This document shows positions 41,129-50,379 of a stretch of 64,000 bases of DNA, one piece after another. Both the position numbers and the translations under genes were made by a program. The notes beneath the pieces are model-generated. The model saw nothing but the letters and a program-made list of their open reading frames with translations, did not search any database and was not told the origin of the DNA. The stretch is taken from contig CBDBPN010000004.1 in assembly GCA_965208745.1 (NCBI GenBank), forward strand, positions 3,286,001 to 3,350,000, in the 5' to 3' direction. This stretch comes from VXNE01 sp965208745. Lineage in GTDB: Bacteria; Pseudomonadota; Gammaproteobacteria; Pseudomonadales; Azotimanducaceae. Numbering within the stretch: the first letter of the stretch is position 1; each line of letters begins with the position of its first letter.

Positions 41129-43939
41129 GTGGGAAAAATGACCTTCCAGCTTGCTTGGGGGGGGGCGGGACGACGTTTCCCGTTGCCATTTCTGCTCGTT
41201 TTCGCGTTGCTGGCGTGGCCGACGGCCGCCTTGGCCGAAGAGGAGGCGGTGGACGACCAGGAAGAGATCGAGGAGATCGTCGTCACCGGTTCGCGCATCA
41301 AGCGCAGCGACTTCGCCTCGGCGAGTCCGATCACGGTCATCACGGGGCAGTCCGTGCTCGAGTCCGGCTTCGGGAACCTCGGCGAGGCGCTGCGGAACCA
41401 GGCCGTTTCCGGCACGTCCGGCTTCAACCAGTCGAGCGTGCTCTCCGGCGGCGGGGCGACTTCGGTCGACCTGCGCAACCTCGGACCGGACCGCGTGCTC
41501 ATCCTGATCAACGGCAAGCGAGTCGCGAGCTTCGCCGACTCCCTCGCCAACCAGGCCGCGGACCTGACGTTCGTGCCCCAGGCGATGGTCGAGCGGGTCG
41601 AGATCCTGCGCGACGGCGCTTCCGCCGTGTATGGCGCGGATGCGGTCTCGGGCGTGGTGAACGTGATCCTGAAGGACAACTTCGAAGGGATCGAGGGGGG
41701 CGTCTCGACCGGTATCAGCGGCGAGGGCGATGCCGAGCAGTACAGCGCCGAATTCGCGATCGGCGCCACCGGCGACAGGGGCTCGGTTGTGCTCGGCGGG
41801 GAGTACCGCTACTCGAACAACCTGCCGCAGACCGCGCGGGACTGGGCGTTCCCGGCTATCTCCAGCCTCTCGGGAACCGCACAGAACGGGAGCTTCTTCT
41901 CCCCGGGCGGTGCTTTCTTCGCGGACAATGGCGCCATCTTCTGCACCGTTCCGAAGGCGTTCGGCGGCGACGAGAGCACGAACACCTTTCCGAACTGCCC
42001 GTCATTTGCCCCGCGGCAGGCGGTGGACCACCCGGACCAGGTGGAACTGCGCCGCTACGACTACGCTCTCGGCCAGGACATCTGGGGCGCCTCGGAGGTC
42101 TACACTTTTGCGGGTTACGGGACCTATGACGTCACCGACGGCATCCAGGCGTTCATGGAGATCCAGTACGCCAAGCGCCAGAGCGAGTTCCGCCTGGACG
42201 GCAACCCGGGCAGCTTCGGCACGCCCGGCGTGCCCCAGGGCTGGCGTGTGCCGGCGAGCAACCCGCACAATCCGTTCGGCGTCGCCGGCAGCCTCTACAT
42301 CCGGCCGACGAGCACGGTCGGGGCTCGCGTCAGCAATCATGAGTCGAACACGCTGCGTTTGGTGACCGGCCTCTCCGGCGACATCGTCACGGACGGCTTC
42401 CTGAACGAGTGGAGTTGGGAACTGTCGCACCTCTACACGAGGGTCGACGCGGACCTGACCACGGACGCCACGTGGAACCTGCTGCGCGCGAACATCATCT
42501 CGGACCCGGACTGGTGCGCCCAGGACTCCATCTGCTCACAGACGGTCAACCCGAGCGGTGCGCTGGATGCGTTGCGGCCGGGCAACTGGACGGCGGACGA
42601 GATCGCCTACCTGCGGCAGGTCAGCCTGGCGGTGTCGGAGTTCCAGACTTCCGGTTGGTTCGGCGTCGCCACCGGGCCGGTGTTCGACGTACCGGCGGGC
42701 ACGGTAGACGTGGCCTTCGGCTTCGAGACGCGTACCGACCGCGGCTACAACAAGCCCGACTCGGTCACGGAGGCGGGCGAGTCGGTGGCCAACCAGGTGT
42801 TCACCACGAAGGGCCGCTTCAAGGTCACCGAGTTCTTCGGCGAGGTTACCGTACCGCTGTTGACCGACGCGATGTTCGCGGACTTCCTGGAACTCAACGT
42901 GCAGGCCAGGTCGTCCGACTACTCGAACTTCGGTGAGGAGTCGGTGTGGCGGGTCGGCCTCAACTGGCAGATCGTGCAGGATGTGCGCGTGCGGGCCAAC
43001 CGCAGCACGGCCTACCGGGCTCCGTCGGTGACGGATCTCTTCAGCGGCGGCGTCGTGAGCTTCGACTTCTTCTCCCACCCCTGCGCCGCCGGCGATCCGA
43101 GCCGGACGCCGGGGAGCAACGTCGACCAGAACTGCCTGCTCGACGGCGTCGGCCCCGGGCTCAGCCAGGTGGCGTCGCAGTCCGCCGTGCTCAGGGGCGG
43201 CAACCCGGACCTGACGCCCGAGACGGCCGATACCTCGACGATCGGGCTGGTGCTGACGCCGAGGTTCCTGCCCGGACTCTCGGCCACGGTCGACCTCTGG
43301 AACATCAAGATCCTGGACGGGATCAGCGGTGTGAGTTCGGACAGCATCGTCGACGACTGCTACGAGGGCCCCGTCGGGTTGACGGCCCCGGCGTGCGCGC
43401 GGTTCGACACGGTGGTTTCGACCGCCGGCATATCGGTCGCGAACATGGTCAACGCGCTCTTCAACGTGCAGACCATCTCCACGAGGGGAGGCGACCTCGG
43501 CCTGCGGTATGAGCTCGACGGTCCGTTCGATACGTACGTCACCACTGACCTCAATGCGACCTACATCAAGAGCAACTCGTTCTATCCGGGGCCGGGCGGC
43601 GCCGACGACCGGGGCTCCATGCCCCGGATCAAGGCGATCGGGTCCGTGCGCGTGGACCGGGGCGACTGGGACTTCACCTGGCGCCTGCGGTTCATCGACG
43701 ACATGGACGACCCCCGCTACGACGGCAACAACGCCTTCGGCTACGACACCGTGGCGTCGCACACGGAGCACGACATCCGTGTCGGGTGGAACCCGGGCGC
43801 CTATCGCGTGCTGCTGGGCGTGAACGACCTGTTCGACAACGACCCGCCGTACGTCTTCAGTTCCGGCACCAATACGGACCTGTTCCTGTACGGCGCCGTG
43901 GGCCGCTACGTTTTCCTGCGGGTCAACTTCTACCAGTAG
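41129..43939 (+). CDS. TonB-dependent receptor, large type
   Basis: 936 aa. Signal peptide followed by EEIVVTGSRIKRSDF, the sequence typical of TonB receptors abundant in aquatic Gammaproteobacteria. The plug has RNLGPDRVLILINGKRV and VEILRDGASAVYGADAVSGVVNVIL; the C-terminal barrel has YRAPSVTDLF and ends FLRVNFYQ. It is convergent with, and overlaps by 17 bp, an S9 prolyl oligopeptidase, which hints at peptide uptake and degradation as a unit. Confidence 0.93.
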   Translation: MGKMTFQLAWGGAGRRFPLPFLLVFALLAWPTAALAEEEAVDDQEEIEEIVVTGSRIKRSDFASASPITVITGQSVLESGFGNLGEALRNQAVSGTSGFNQSSVLSGGGATSVDLRNLGPDRVLILINGKRVASFADSLANQAADLTFVPQAMVERVEILRDGASAVYGADAVSGVVNVILKDNFEGIEGGVSTGISGEGDAEQYSAEFAIGATGDRGSVVLGGEYRYSNNLPQTARDWAFPAISSLSGTAQNGSFFSPGGAFFADNGAIFCTVPKAFGGDESTNTFPNCPSFAPRQAVDHPDQVELRRYDYALGQDIWGASEVYTFAGYGTYDVTDGIQAFMEIQYAKRQSEFRLDGNPGSFGTPGVPQGWRVPASNPHNPFGVAGSLYIRPTSTVGARVSNHESNTLRLVTGLSGDIVTDGFLNEWSWELSHLYTRVDADLTTDATWNLLRANIISDPDWCAQDSICSQTVNPSGALDALRPGNWTADEIAYLRQVSLAVSEFQTSGWFGVATGPVFDVPAGTVDVAFGFETRTDRGYNKPDSVTEAGESVANQVFTTKGRFKVTEFFGEVTVPLLTDAMFADFLELNVQARSSDYSNFGEESVWRVGLNWQIVQDVRVRANRSTAYRAPSVTDLFSGGVVSFDFFSHPCAAGDPSRTPGSNVDQNCLLDGVGPGLSQVASQSAVLRGGNPDLTPETADTSTIGLVLTPRFLPGLSATVDLWNIKILDGISGVSSDSIVDDCYEGPVGLTAPACARFDTVVSTAGISVANMVNALFNVQTISTRGGDLGLRYELDGPFDTYVTTDLNATYIKSNSFYPGPGGADDRGSMPRIKAIGSVRVDRGDWDFTWRLRFIDDMDDPRYDGNNAFGYDTVASHTEHDIRVGWNPGAYRVLLGVNDLFDNDPPYVFSSGTNTDLFLYGAVGRYVFLRVNFYQ

Positions 43940-45959
43940 CCGTCGTGGCCTGACTGCGCGGGCGGCCCTCCGAGACCTTCGGGTCTCGGGGGGCCGCTTC
44001 CGCAACCTCCGCCCCCGGACCGATGTGTCGGTCCAGGAAGGCGAGCAGCGCCTTGAAGAAGTCCACGCGGTTCTCTTCCTTGAAGAAGCCGTGGCCCTCG
44101 TTCTCCTTCTCCATGTACGCGGCGTCGATCCCCGCCTTCTCGAGCGCATCGAGGAAAGCGTGTGCGTGCGCCACGGGCACCCGTGCGTCCTCTTCGCCGT
44201 GCACCAGGAAGAGCGGTGTCTTGAGCCGCTTGATGTACGCGATGGGCGAGGCCAGGTGGCGTTCCTCCGGGGTGGCCCCTATCACCTGGTCCAGGTAGTT
44301 GTCCCCCCAGCGGGTGTAGCGCGCGAAGTCGGCCTCGCGGTACTGGATGTTGTGGTCGTACACGCCGGCCGCGGGGATCGAGCACGCGTAGAGGTCCGGT
44401 TCCCGCACGACGCTCATCGCCGCGGCGTAGCCGCCGTAGCTCCAGCCGTGGACGCACACGCGGCCGGCGGTCGTCACGCCGCGCTCGATGGCCCAGTGCA
44501 CGGCGTCGGTCAGGTCGTCCTGCATCGCGCCCGCCCACTCGAGGTAACCCAGCTTCTGGAAATGGGGCCCGTAGCCGCCGGAGCCGCGGTAGTTCACCTG
44601 CAGGACGGCGTAGCCGTGGGTGGTCAGGACCTGGACGTACGGGTCGTACCCCCAGTAGTCGCGGATGCCGTGCGGGCCGCCGTGGGGCATCAGGACGAGC
44701 GGCACCGGCGCGTCGCCGGCTTCCCTGGGCATCGAGAGGTATCCGTGCACGGCGACGCCGTCGCGTGCGCGGAAGACGATCGGACGCATCTCGGAGAGCC
44801 TGGCGTCGTCGATCCACGGCAGGCTGTCGAAGAGCCTCGCGAGGTTGCGCCGCTCCCGGTCGAAAACGTAGACCTCGGGGGTGCTGTCGTCGTCCGTGAC
44901 GCCGATGAGCTGGAGGGTGCCGTCGCTGGTGCCGTTCAGGACCTGGACGAAACGCTCGGGAAAGGCGTCCCGGAGCTGTTCGCGGAGCGCGGCCGCGGGG
45001 TTGTCCGGGTCGAGGACGACGATGTCGGGCAGCCCCGGGTCGACCCGCACGCCCCAGACGTTGCCGTCGTCGTCCTCCACGACCGGCGTCGCGTCGACGT
45101 ACTCGTGCCGGTACACCTCCGTGAGTTCCTGGGTCTTCGGGTCCATCAGGTAGAGCCCGAGGGGTCCGTCGTCCCTGGAAGTGTTCACCCAGATGCGTCC
45201 GTCGGGCGCCACCGCGAGGGGGTCGAGGCCGGCGTCGCCGAACGGCACCTTGCTGAAGATGCGCCAGTCGCGCGTCCCGGGGTCCCGCTCGTGAATGACG
45301 GTGTTGAACTCGTCGTCGTTCGAGAAGGCGAAACGCACGTTGCCGTCGTTGTCGGTGACGAGCTGGGCGTCGGGCACGGGCGCGCGGATCCTGCGCGAGA
45401 GCCGTCCTGAGTAGACGTTCATGCGGACGGCCTCCACCGGGGAGGACTTGCCGAACGTCCAGTCGCGCACCTGGATCAGCACGTGGTCCGGGTCGTCCCA
45501 CAGCGGGTCGATGACGGTCGCGCTCGCGTATTGCTGCACGGCGCCGCGCGTGGTCGAGACGCTGCCGGCGCCGGCGCGGTACCCGAACAGGTGCTTGCCG
45601 CGGCCGCCGTCGGCGTTCATCCCGAACAGTTCGCCGGACGGGGACAGGAACTCGAAGCGCCCGAAGTCGCGGGTGACCGATCCGACCAGACGCTCGTCGT
45701 TGACCCAGCGGAAGCTCAGCACCTGGTTGCGGCCCGGGAAGCTCATGACCCCCCTTAGCTCCATGTCCGGAAACGTCAGCACCGCGACAACGCGCTTGTC
45801 GTCCACGACGCGCAGGGTCGCCAGGTACTCGCCGGTCGGGGAGATGCGGGTACGCAGCACGTCCGGGTTCCTGGCGAAGTCCTCCGGGGACACGCCGGCC
45901 GAAACGGTCGGGGTCGCGAGTACCAGCACGAAGCCTGCTGATGCGAGTAGTCGGCTCAT
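43923..45959 (-). CDS. prolyl oligopeptidase family (S9) peptidase
   Basis: 678 aa with a signal peptide (LLASAGFVLVLATPTVSA), so exported. An N-terminal beta-propeller is followed by an alpha/beta hydrolase domain with catalytic Ser in HGWSYGGYAAAM, Asp in GEEDARVPVAHA and His in ENEGHGFFKEENR. Such enzymes cut short peptides, often after Pro, or remove dipeptides. The C-terminal 30 residues are low-complexity and encoded over a strong hairpin (43962-43997). Confidence 0.93.
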   Translation of the reverse strand: MSRLLASAGFVLVLATPTVSAGVSPEDFARNPDVLRTRISPTGEYLATLRVVDDKRVVAVLTFPDMELRGVMSFPGRNQVLSFRWVNDERLVGSVTRDFGRFEFLSPSGELFGMNADGGRGKHLFGYRAGAGSVSTTRGAVQQYASATVIDPLWDDPDHVLIQVRDWTFGKSSPVEAVRMNVYSGRLSRRIRAPVPDAQLVTDNDGNVRFAFSNDDEFNTVIHERDPGTRDWRIFSKVPFGDAGLDPLAVAPDGRIWVNTSRDDGPLGLYLMDPKTQELTEVYRHEYVDATPVVEDDDGNVWGVRVDPGLPDIVVLDPDNPAAALREQLRDAFPERFVQVLNGTSDGTLQLIGVTDDDSTPEVYVFDRERRNLARLFDSLPWIDDARLSEMRPIVFRARDGVAVHGYLSMPREAGDAPVPLVLMPHGGPHGIRDYWGYDPYVQVLTTHGYAVLQVNYRGSGGYGPHFQKLGYLEWAGAMQDDLTDAVHWAIERGVTTAGRVCVHGWSYGGYAAAMSVVREPDLYACSIPAAGVYDHNIQYREADFARYTRWGDNYLDQVIGATPEERHLASPIAYIKRLKTPLFLVHGEEDARVPVAHAHAFLDALEKAGIDAAYMEKENEGHGFFKEENRVDFFKALLAFLDRHIGPGAEVAEAAPRDPKVSEGRPRSQATTATGRS
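43962..43997. other. 16-bp stem hairpin with TTCG loop at the convergent gene ends
   Basis: Positions 43962-43977 pair with 43982-43997 with one G-T pair; the loop is TTCG on the plus strand, an extra-stable tetraloop in RNA. It lies 23 bp past the TonB receptor stop and inside the 3' end of the peptidase gene. No T tract follows, so it may serve as an mRNA 3'-end barrier rather than a classical terminator. Confidence 0.6.
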
Positions 45960-45998
45960 CCTTCGTTCCTCCGTCTCGGCTAACGCCCTCTGTCTCGA

Positions 45999-47465
45999 CT
46001 AACGCCGGCTCGCCAGGATGCCGATGGCGACTTCCTCGTCGCGGGCGATCACCAGGACCCCGGCGAAGTCGCCTCCGCCCGCGCTGGTGGGCAGGTCGCC
46101 GATTGCGCCGATCACTTCGGCGTTCACACCCAGGATGCCGCAGTCGTAGGCCACTGTGCCCTCGTACAGATTGAAGGCGGGATTGATCGTCTCCAAGGTG
46201 CCGGAGACATCGCAGTCGAAGCCCGCGATGGTCACCGAGCCCTTGAAGTTCCCTTCCGCGTCCAGGCTGTAGGAGAAGCCGTCGATGTCGCCCCAAGTGC
46301 CGGCCAACGCGGCGGGGTCGGCGCCGCGGCCGAAAGCTCCGAACGCGGCGCCGTGGAACGCCCGGCTGACCCCGCCGGCGGTGTACCGGCCCCTGATCCA
46401 GTCGCCGCCGCGGTACGTGGCGCTGAGTTCGAACGGCTCGCTGCCGCCGCTGATGGCGAGCCCCTCGACGTTGATCTCGCCCGACTCATACAGCTTGCCG
46501 GATGCGGTCAGACCGCCGGCGTCGGAATCGTAGGCGCCATCGGCGATCCGATAGGCCCCGGCTTCCGGCAGCCAGCCGTACAGACGGCTGTCCGGCGTGA
46601 CGATCAGCAAGCCCGCTTCCGTCACGCCGTCCTCGAACGACAGCTCCCAGACGTTGGCCGGACCGGCATGGTCGGGCTTGGTAGCGGACAGGTTGGAGAG
46701 GTGCCCCGAGGGGGTGTCCATGAGGCTCATGACCAGAATCGGCTCGTCCGCGGCCACCGTCAACCGCCACTTGGCGGCGCCGTCGCCCAACCGGCCGGTG
46801 AGGGCCGCGCCACCGGACTCGAGTTCCCGGGCTGTGACGGCCTCGGCAGCGTGGGCACGCAGCGACAAGCGGACCTCGCCACCCGGCCCCGGCCGTCCGT
46901 CATCGTCGAGGCCGCGGATACGAACGGTGGTCGTGCGCTCGGACAGATTGACCAGACGCAGCCAGCTGCGCTGACGGTCGTTGCTCCCCGGATTGAAGAT
47001 GGACACGCGATGGCGCATGCGTCCCTCGGGGGCCACGGCGAACATGCTGGTGAGAAAGCCGTCCGCGCGGGTGCGGATGTAGGCCAGGGGCTCGATGTCC
47101 TGACGGCTGCGCAGATGCAGGCGCCAGTTTCCCGTGCCGGCCCCCACGCCGTCGGGGAGGCCCTTGTCGGCGTTGCCGTGCTCCAGATCCTCCGAATTGA
47201 AATGGATCGTGCTCCGCGGCTCCACGGTCAGCGCGATGGGCGGCTTGCGCGCGCCCGAGTCGTCCACGGTCACGATGCTCACGGTCGCGGTCTCGCCGGA
47301 GTGGTTGATGACGCGGACGAAACCCTGCTGGTCGAGGTTGGACGTGGACATGAACAGCGGCACGATGTGCTCGCGCCCCATGGATGGCTGCGCCAGCGCG
47401 GTGCCGCAAAAGGCCAACAGCCCGGACGCCGTGCCAACGGCCGCGATCGGGAGTCGAATCCGCAT
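45999..47465 (-). CDS. secreted protein of unknown function with repeated beta modules
   Basis: 488 aa with a signal peptide ending TALAQP. Two similar N-terminal modules are visible: MSTSNLDQQGFVRVINHSG...VTVDDSG and VSIFNPGSNDRQRSWLRLVN...GLDDDGRPG, both beta-rich. The second half (from about residue 290) has a different repeat style with SGKLYESGEINVE and a possible disulfide pair (FDCDVSG and VAYDCGILG). No enzymatic motif; I do not recognise the family. Probably a periplasmic or cell-surface protein. Confidence 0.6.
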   Translation of the reverse strand: MRIRLPIAAVGTASGLLAFCGTALAQPSMGREHIVPLFMSTSNLDQQGFVRVINHSGETATVSIVTVDDSGARKPPIALTVEPRSTIHFNSEDLEHGNADKGLPDGVGAGTGNWRLHLRSRQDIEPLAYIRTRADGFLTSMFAVAPEGRMRHRVSIFNPGSNDRQRSWLRLVNLSERTTTVRIRGLDDDGRPGPGGEVRLSLRAHAAEAVTARELESGGAALTGRLGDGAAKWRLTVAADEPILVMSLMDTPSGHLSNLSATKPDHAGPANVWELSFEDGVTEAGLLIVTPDSRLYGWLPEAGAYRIADGAYDSDAGGLTASGKLYESGEINVEGLAISGGSEPFELSATYRGGDWIRGRYTAGGVSRAFHGAAFGAFGRGADPAALAGTWGDIDGFSYSLDAEGNFKGSVTIAGFDCDVSGTLETINPAFNLYEGTVAYDCGILGVNAEVIGAIGDLPTSAGGGDFAGVLVIARDEEVAIGILASRR

Positions 47466-47556
47466 ACGTCGTCTCTGATTGGGGGTGCAAACCGATTGTC
47501 GGTCTCAACTCCGGGACGCTAGCATGAGTCGACGCGGTCGGGAAGCAACAGCCTTG

Positions 47557-47577
47557 TCCAATGGGAAGTGAGCCTAT
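47557..47577. repeat. left end of the IS481-like element
   Basis: TCCAATGGGAAGTGAGCCT and two more bases; matches the reverse complement of 49030-49051 apart from one substitution and one inserted base. Confidence 0.7.
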
Positions 47578-47636
47578 GCGCGCGATGCGATTCCAACGCA
47601 AAGTGAGCCTGAGGTGGTGTCGGGGATCATCGGGAG

Positions 47637-48899
47637 ATGATCGTGACACTACAGACCGAACGGATTCGAACCATCGAGCAGGTTGCCGTCTTCGTCGAGG
47701 CGAGCGCGCCGGTGGAGTTCCGGCCGCTGGACCGGGCGGGTGCGTACGCGTTCGTGGCGCGGACGTTGACGCGGCTCGGCTACCGCACGTTGGACAAGCC
47801 GGCGAAGGCGCTGGTGAAGCGTTACCTGGCGAAGACCACGGGCTACTCGCGTGCGCAGCTCACGCGGCTCATCCGCCAGCACCGCGAGACGGCCAGGGTG
47901 GTGGATCGGCGGGACGGCAACCACGGCCGGCCCTTCGCGCGCGTGTACACGCCGGCCGACATCCGCCTGCTGGCGCGCGTGGACGCGGACCTGGGCCAGA
48001 TGTCGGGGCTCGCGACGCGGGTGGTGATGCACCGCGAGCACCACGTCTTCGGCGACGCGCGTTTCGAGCGCCTGGCCGGGATCTCGGCGAGCCACATCCA
48101 CAACCTGCGGGGTTCGCGCACCTACCGCACGCAGCGCACGGTGGTGACGGGCACCAGGGCGACGTCGGTGTCGGTGGGCGAGCGCCGCGCGCCGCAGCCG
48201 GATGGGCGCCCCGGCTTCCTGCGCGTCGACACCGTGCACCAGGGCGATCGCGACGGCGCCAAGGGCGTGTACCTGATCAACGTGGTCGACGAGGTGACGC
48301 AGTACGAGTTCGTCGGCGCCGTCGCGCGGATCACGGAACGCTTCCCGGCGCCGCTGCTCGAAGGCCTGCTCGGCCTGTTTCCGTTCGTCGTGGTCGGCTT
48401 CCATGCCGACAACGGCTCCGAGTTCGTCAACCACACCGTGGCCGCGCTGCTCAACAAGCTGCATGTCCGGGACTTCACCAAGTCGCGACCGCGGCGCTCC
48501 ACCGACAACGCCCTCGTCGAAGGCAAGAACGCCAACGTCGTGCGGCGGTTCCTCGGCCACGAGCACATCCCGCAGCGCTTCGCGCCCCTGGTCGACGCGT
48601 TCGCGCAGCAGCACCTGTCGCCGTACCTGAACTATCACCGGCCCTGTCTGTTCGCCACCGAGCGCGCGGCCGCCAACGGCCGCATCCGCCGCGTCTACCG
48701 CGCCGCGGACGTGCAAACGCCCTACGACAAGCTGCGTTCCCTGACCAACGCCGAAGCGTTCCTCAAGCCGGGCGTCTCCTTCGCGCAACTCGACGCCGAG
48801 GCCCACGCGCGCAGCGACCTGCAGGCCGTCCGGGCCGTCAACGCCGAGCGCGACCGGCTGTTCCGCACCATCGCCGACGCCCGGCCCGAGGTCGCATGA
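47637..48899 (+). CDS. IS481-family transposase (rve integrase core)
   Basis: 420 aa. An N-terminal helix-turn-helix region (TTGYSRAQLTRLIRQHRE and AGISASHIHNLRGS) is followed by a DDE core: Asp in FLRVDTVHQGD, Asp in GFHADNGSEF and Glu in NALVEGKNANVVRR. The frame is complete and has no lesions, so the element may be active. Confidence 0.88.
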   Translation: MIVTLQTERIRTIEQVAVFVEASAPVEFRPLDRAGAYAFVARTLTRLGYRTLDKPAKALVKRYLAKTTGYSRAQLTRLIRQHRETARVVDRRDGNHGRPFARVYTPADIRLLARVDADLGQMSGLATRVVMHREHHVFGDARFERLAGISASHIHNLRGSRTYRTQRTVVTGTRATSVSVGERRAPQPDGRPGFLRVDTVHQGDRDGAKGVYLINVVDEVTQYEFVGAVARITERFPAPLLEGLLGLFPFVVVGFHADNGSEFVNHTVAALLNKLHVRDFTKSRPRRSTDNALVEGKNANVVRRFLGHEHIPQRFAPLVDAFAQQHLSPYLNYHRPCLFATERAAANGRIRRVYRAADVQTPYDKLRSLTNAEAFLKPGVSFAQLDAEAHARSDLQAVRAVNAERDRLFRTIADARPEVA

Positions 48900-49029
48900 G
48901 CGACAGCATCCTCGTGACCCGGCCCCGGAGCACCCAGACAACGCGACCACTCGCCCGACTTCCCCTCGGCCAGCTCATCTTCGGCGCCAACTTCCACCAA
49001 CCCATCCCCACCACCAAAGGCGGACCACG

Positions 49030-49051
49030 ATAGGCTCACTTTCTCATTGGA
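49030..49051. repeat. right end of the IS481-like element
   Basis: Inverted counterpart of 47557-47577. It lies 13-34 bp before the Shine-Dalgarno sequence of the following gene. Confidence 0.7.
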
Positions 49052-49077
49052 ATATGCTGCAACGGGGAGGAACGGCC

Positions 49078-49707
49078 ATGCGGGTGTTTGTAATCGGGGC
49101 GAACGGCAACACGGCCACGCGGCTTGTGAGGAGACTCGCGGAAGGCCGCCACGATCCCGTGGCGATGATCCGCGACCCGGCCCAGCGCCCGAAATTCGAC
49201 GCGCTGGGCGTGCCGACGGTGCTGGGCGACCTCGAGTACCCCATCGACCACGCCGTCGCCGGCATGGACGCTGTCGTCTTCGCGGCCGGCTCGGGCGGCC
49301 ACACGGGCACGGACAAGACGGTCCTGGTGGACCACGTTGGCGCGATCCGCTCGATGGTCGCCGCGCAGATGGCCGGGGCGCGACGCTACGTGATGCTGAG
49401 CTCGATCAACAACGACATCAGAAGCACCTCGCCGATCGCGCACTACCACAAGGCCAAGGCCCACGCGGATCATCACCTGCGCGAGACGGACCTCGACTAC
49501 ACGATCGTCTGCCCGGGTCGGCTGACGGACGAGCCCGCGACGGAGCGGCTGGCGATCACGCCGGAACTTCACGGCCGGGGCGTGACGTCGCGGGAGAACC
49601 TGGCGGCGGTGTTGGCGCGATGCCTCGACCTCGACAATACCGTGGGCAAGACGTTCAGCGTACTCGATGGCGAGACGCCGTGGGAGGACGCGTTGCGGTC
49701 GGTCTGA
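49078..49707 (+). CDS. NAD(P)-binding atypical SDR protein (NmrA/YwnB-like)
   Basis: 209 aa Rossmann protein: MRVFVIGANGNTATRLVRRL is the dinucleotide motif (G-x-x-G-x-x-x-x), followed by VLGDLEYP, VVFAAGSGG and the SSINN-YHKAKAHAD segment with the Tyr-x3-Lys pair. Relatives are flavin or biliverdin reductase-like or of unknown role. Start ATG 49078 with GGGGAGGA upstream. The IS481-like element ends 26 bp before it and must have replaced or moved its native promoter. Confidence 0.82.
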   Translation: MRVFVIGANGNTATRLVRRLAEGRHDPVAMIRDPAQRPKFDALGVPTVLGDLEYPIDHAVAGMDAVVFAAGSGGHTGTDKTVLVDHVGAIRSMVAAQMAGARRYVMLSSINNDIRSTSPIAHYHKAKAHADHHLRETDLDYTIVCPGRLTDEPATERLAITPELHGRGVTSRENLAAVLARCLDLDNTVGKTFSVLDGETPWEDALRSV

Positions 49708-49715
49708 GCTGGGCG

Positions 49716-49985
49716 CTACTGGTCGACCACCCGTCCACGCATCTCCCCGCGGAACTCGGACAACTCCCTGGCCAGGCCGTGGTGTTCCTGTGTCAGGGCG
49801 TCCAGTTTCTCTGCGACGTGGTCGAACTTGTCGTTGATGTGATCGAACTTGTCGCTCATCGACTGGCTCATGGCGTCGAAGAGCTTGGCAAAGGCCCGCC
49901 ACATGAAAATGCCGAACAGCGCGGTGGCCGCGAAATAGGAGGCGCCGAGCGCGATCACCTCGCCGATCATCCCTGAACCCTCCAT
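49716..49985 (-). CDS. small membrane/coiled-coil protein, tandem copy A
   Basis: 89 aa: one hydrophobic segment (EVIALGASYFAATALFGIFMW) followed by an amphipathic coiled coil (FAKLFDAMSQSMSDKFDHI...LDALTQEHHGLARELSEFRGEM). It is nearly identical to copy B but has seven extra residues in the coil, exactly one heptad (a repeat of DKFDH). No known family. Confidence 0.6.
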   Translation of the reverse strand: MEGSGMIGEVIALGASYFAATALFGIFMWRAFAKLFDAMSQSMSDKFDHINDKFDHVAEKLDALTQEHHGLARELSEFRGEMRGRVVDQ

Positions 49986-50005
49986 GTCCGCCCGGTTGCC
50001 GGGCG

Positions 50006-50251
50006 CTAGCCGACCACCCGTCCACCCATCTCCCCGCGGAACTCGGACAACTCCCTGGCCAGGCCGTGGTGTTCCCGGGTCAGGGCGTCCAGCCTCTCCT
50101 CGATGTGATCGAACTTGTCGCTCATCGACTGGCTCATGGCGTCGAAGAGCTTGGCAAAGGCCCGCCACATGAAAATGCCGAACAGCGCGGTGGCCCCGAA
50201 ATAGGAGGCGCCGAGCGCGACCACCTCGCCGATCATCCCTGAACTCTCCAT
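50006..50251 (-). CDS. small membrane/coiled-coil protein, tandem copy B
   Basis: 81 aa, same architecture as copy A and about 90% identical outside the heptad insertion. The flanking DNA (including the reverse-strand start and end regions) is duplicated too. ATG 50251 matches the start used for copy A. It is separated from ccmA by a divergent intergenic region of 128 bp. Confidence 0.6.
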   Translation of the reverse strand: MESSGMIGEVVALGASYFGATALFGIFMWRAFAKLFDAMSQSMSDKFDHIEERLDALTREHHGLARELSEFRGEMGGRVVG

Positions 50252-50379
50252 GTCGTCCACTCCCTGGCACGTATCGGCCACGGGCCGGTCCGCCGTGCCG
50301 TCGTTCGTGACACTACCATGCGTTTTCCGGGGCGCCAACGGAGAGGGCGACGGGTCGCGTCGCCTATAATGTCGGCCTT

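Larger units (their letters stand above)
47557..49051 (+). mobile_element. IS481-like insertion sequence
   Basis: About 1.5 kb bounded by imperfect inverted repeats (47557-47577 and 49030-49051, containing GTGAGCCTAT). A further copy of the motif (TTCCAACGCAAAGTGAGCCT, 47591-47610) lies inside the left end, probably a second transposase-binding site. One full-length integrase-type transposase inside. No target duplication could be recognised. It ends 26 bp before the next gene. Confidence 0.75.

Noticed and set aside
47546..49062. Target-site duplication for the IS481-like element
   Set aside because: No matching short direct repeat on the two flanks could be found.
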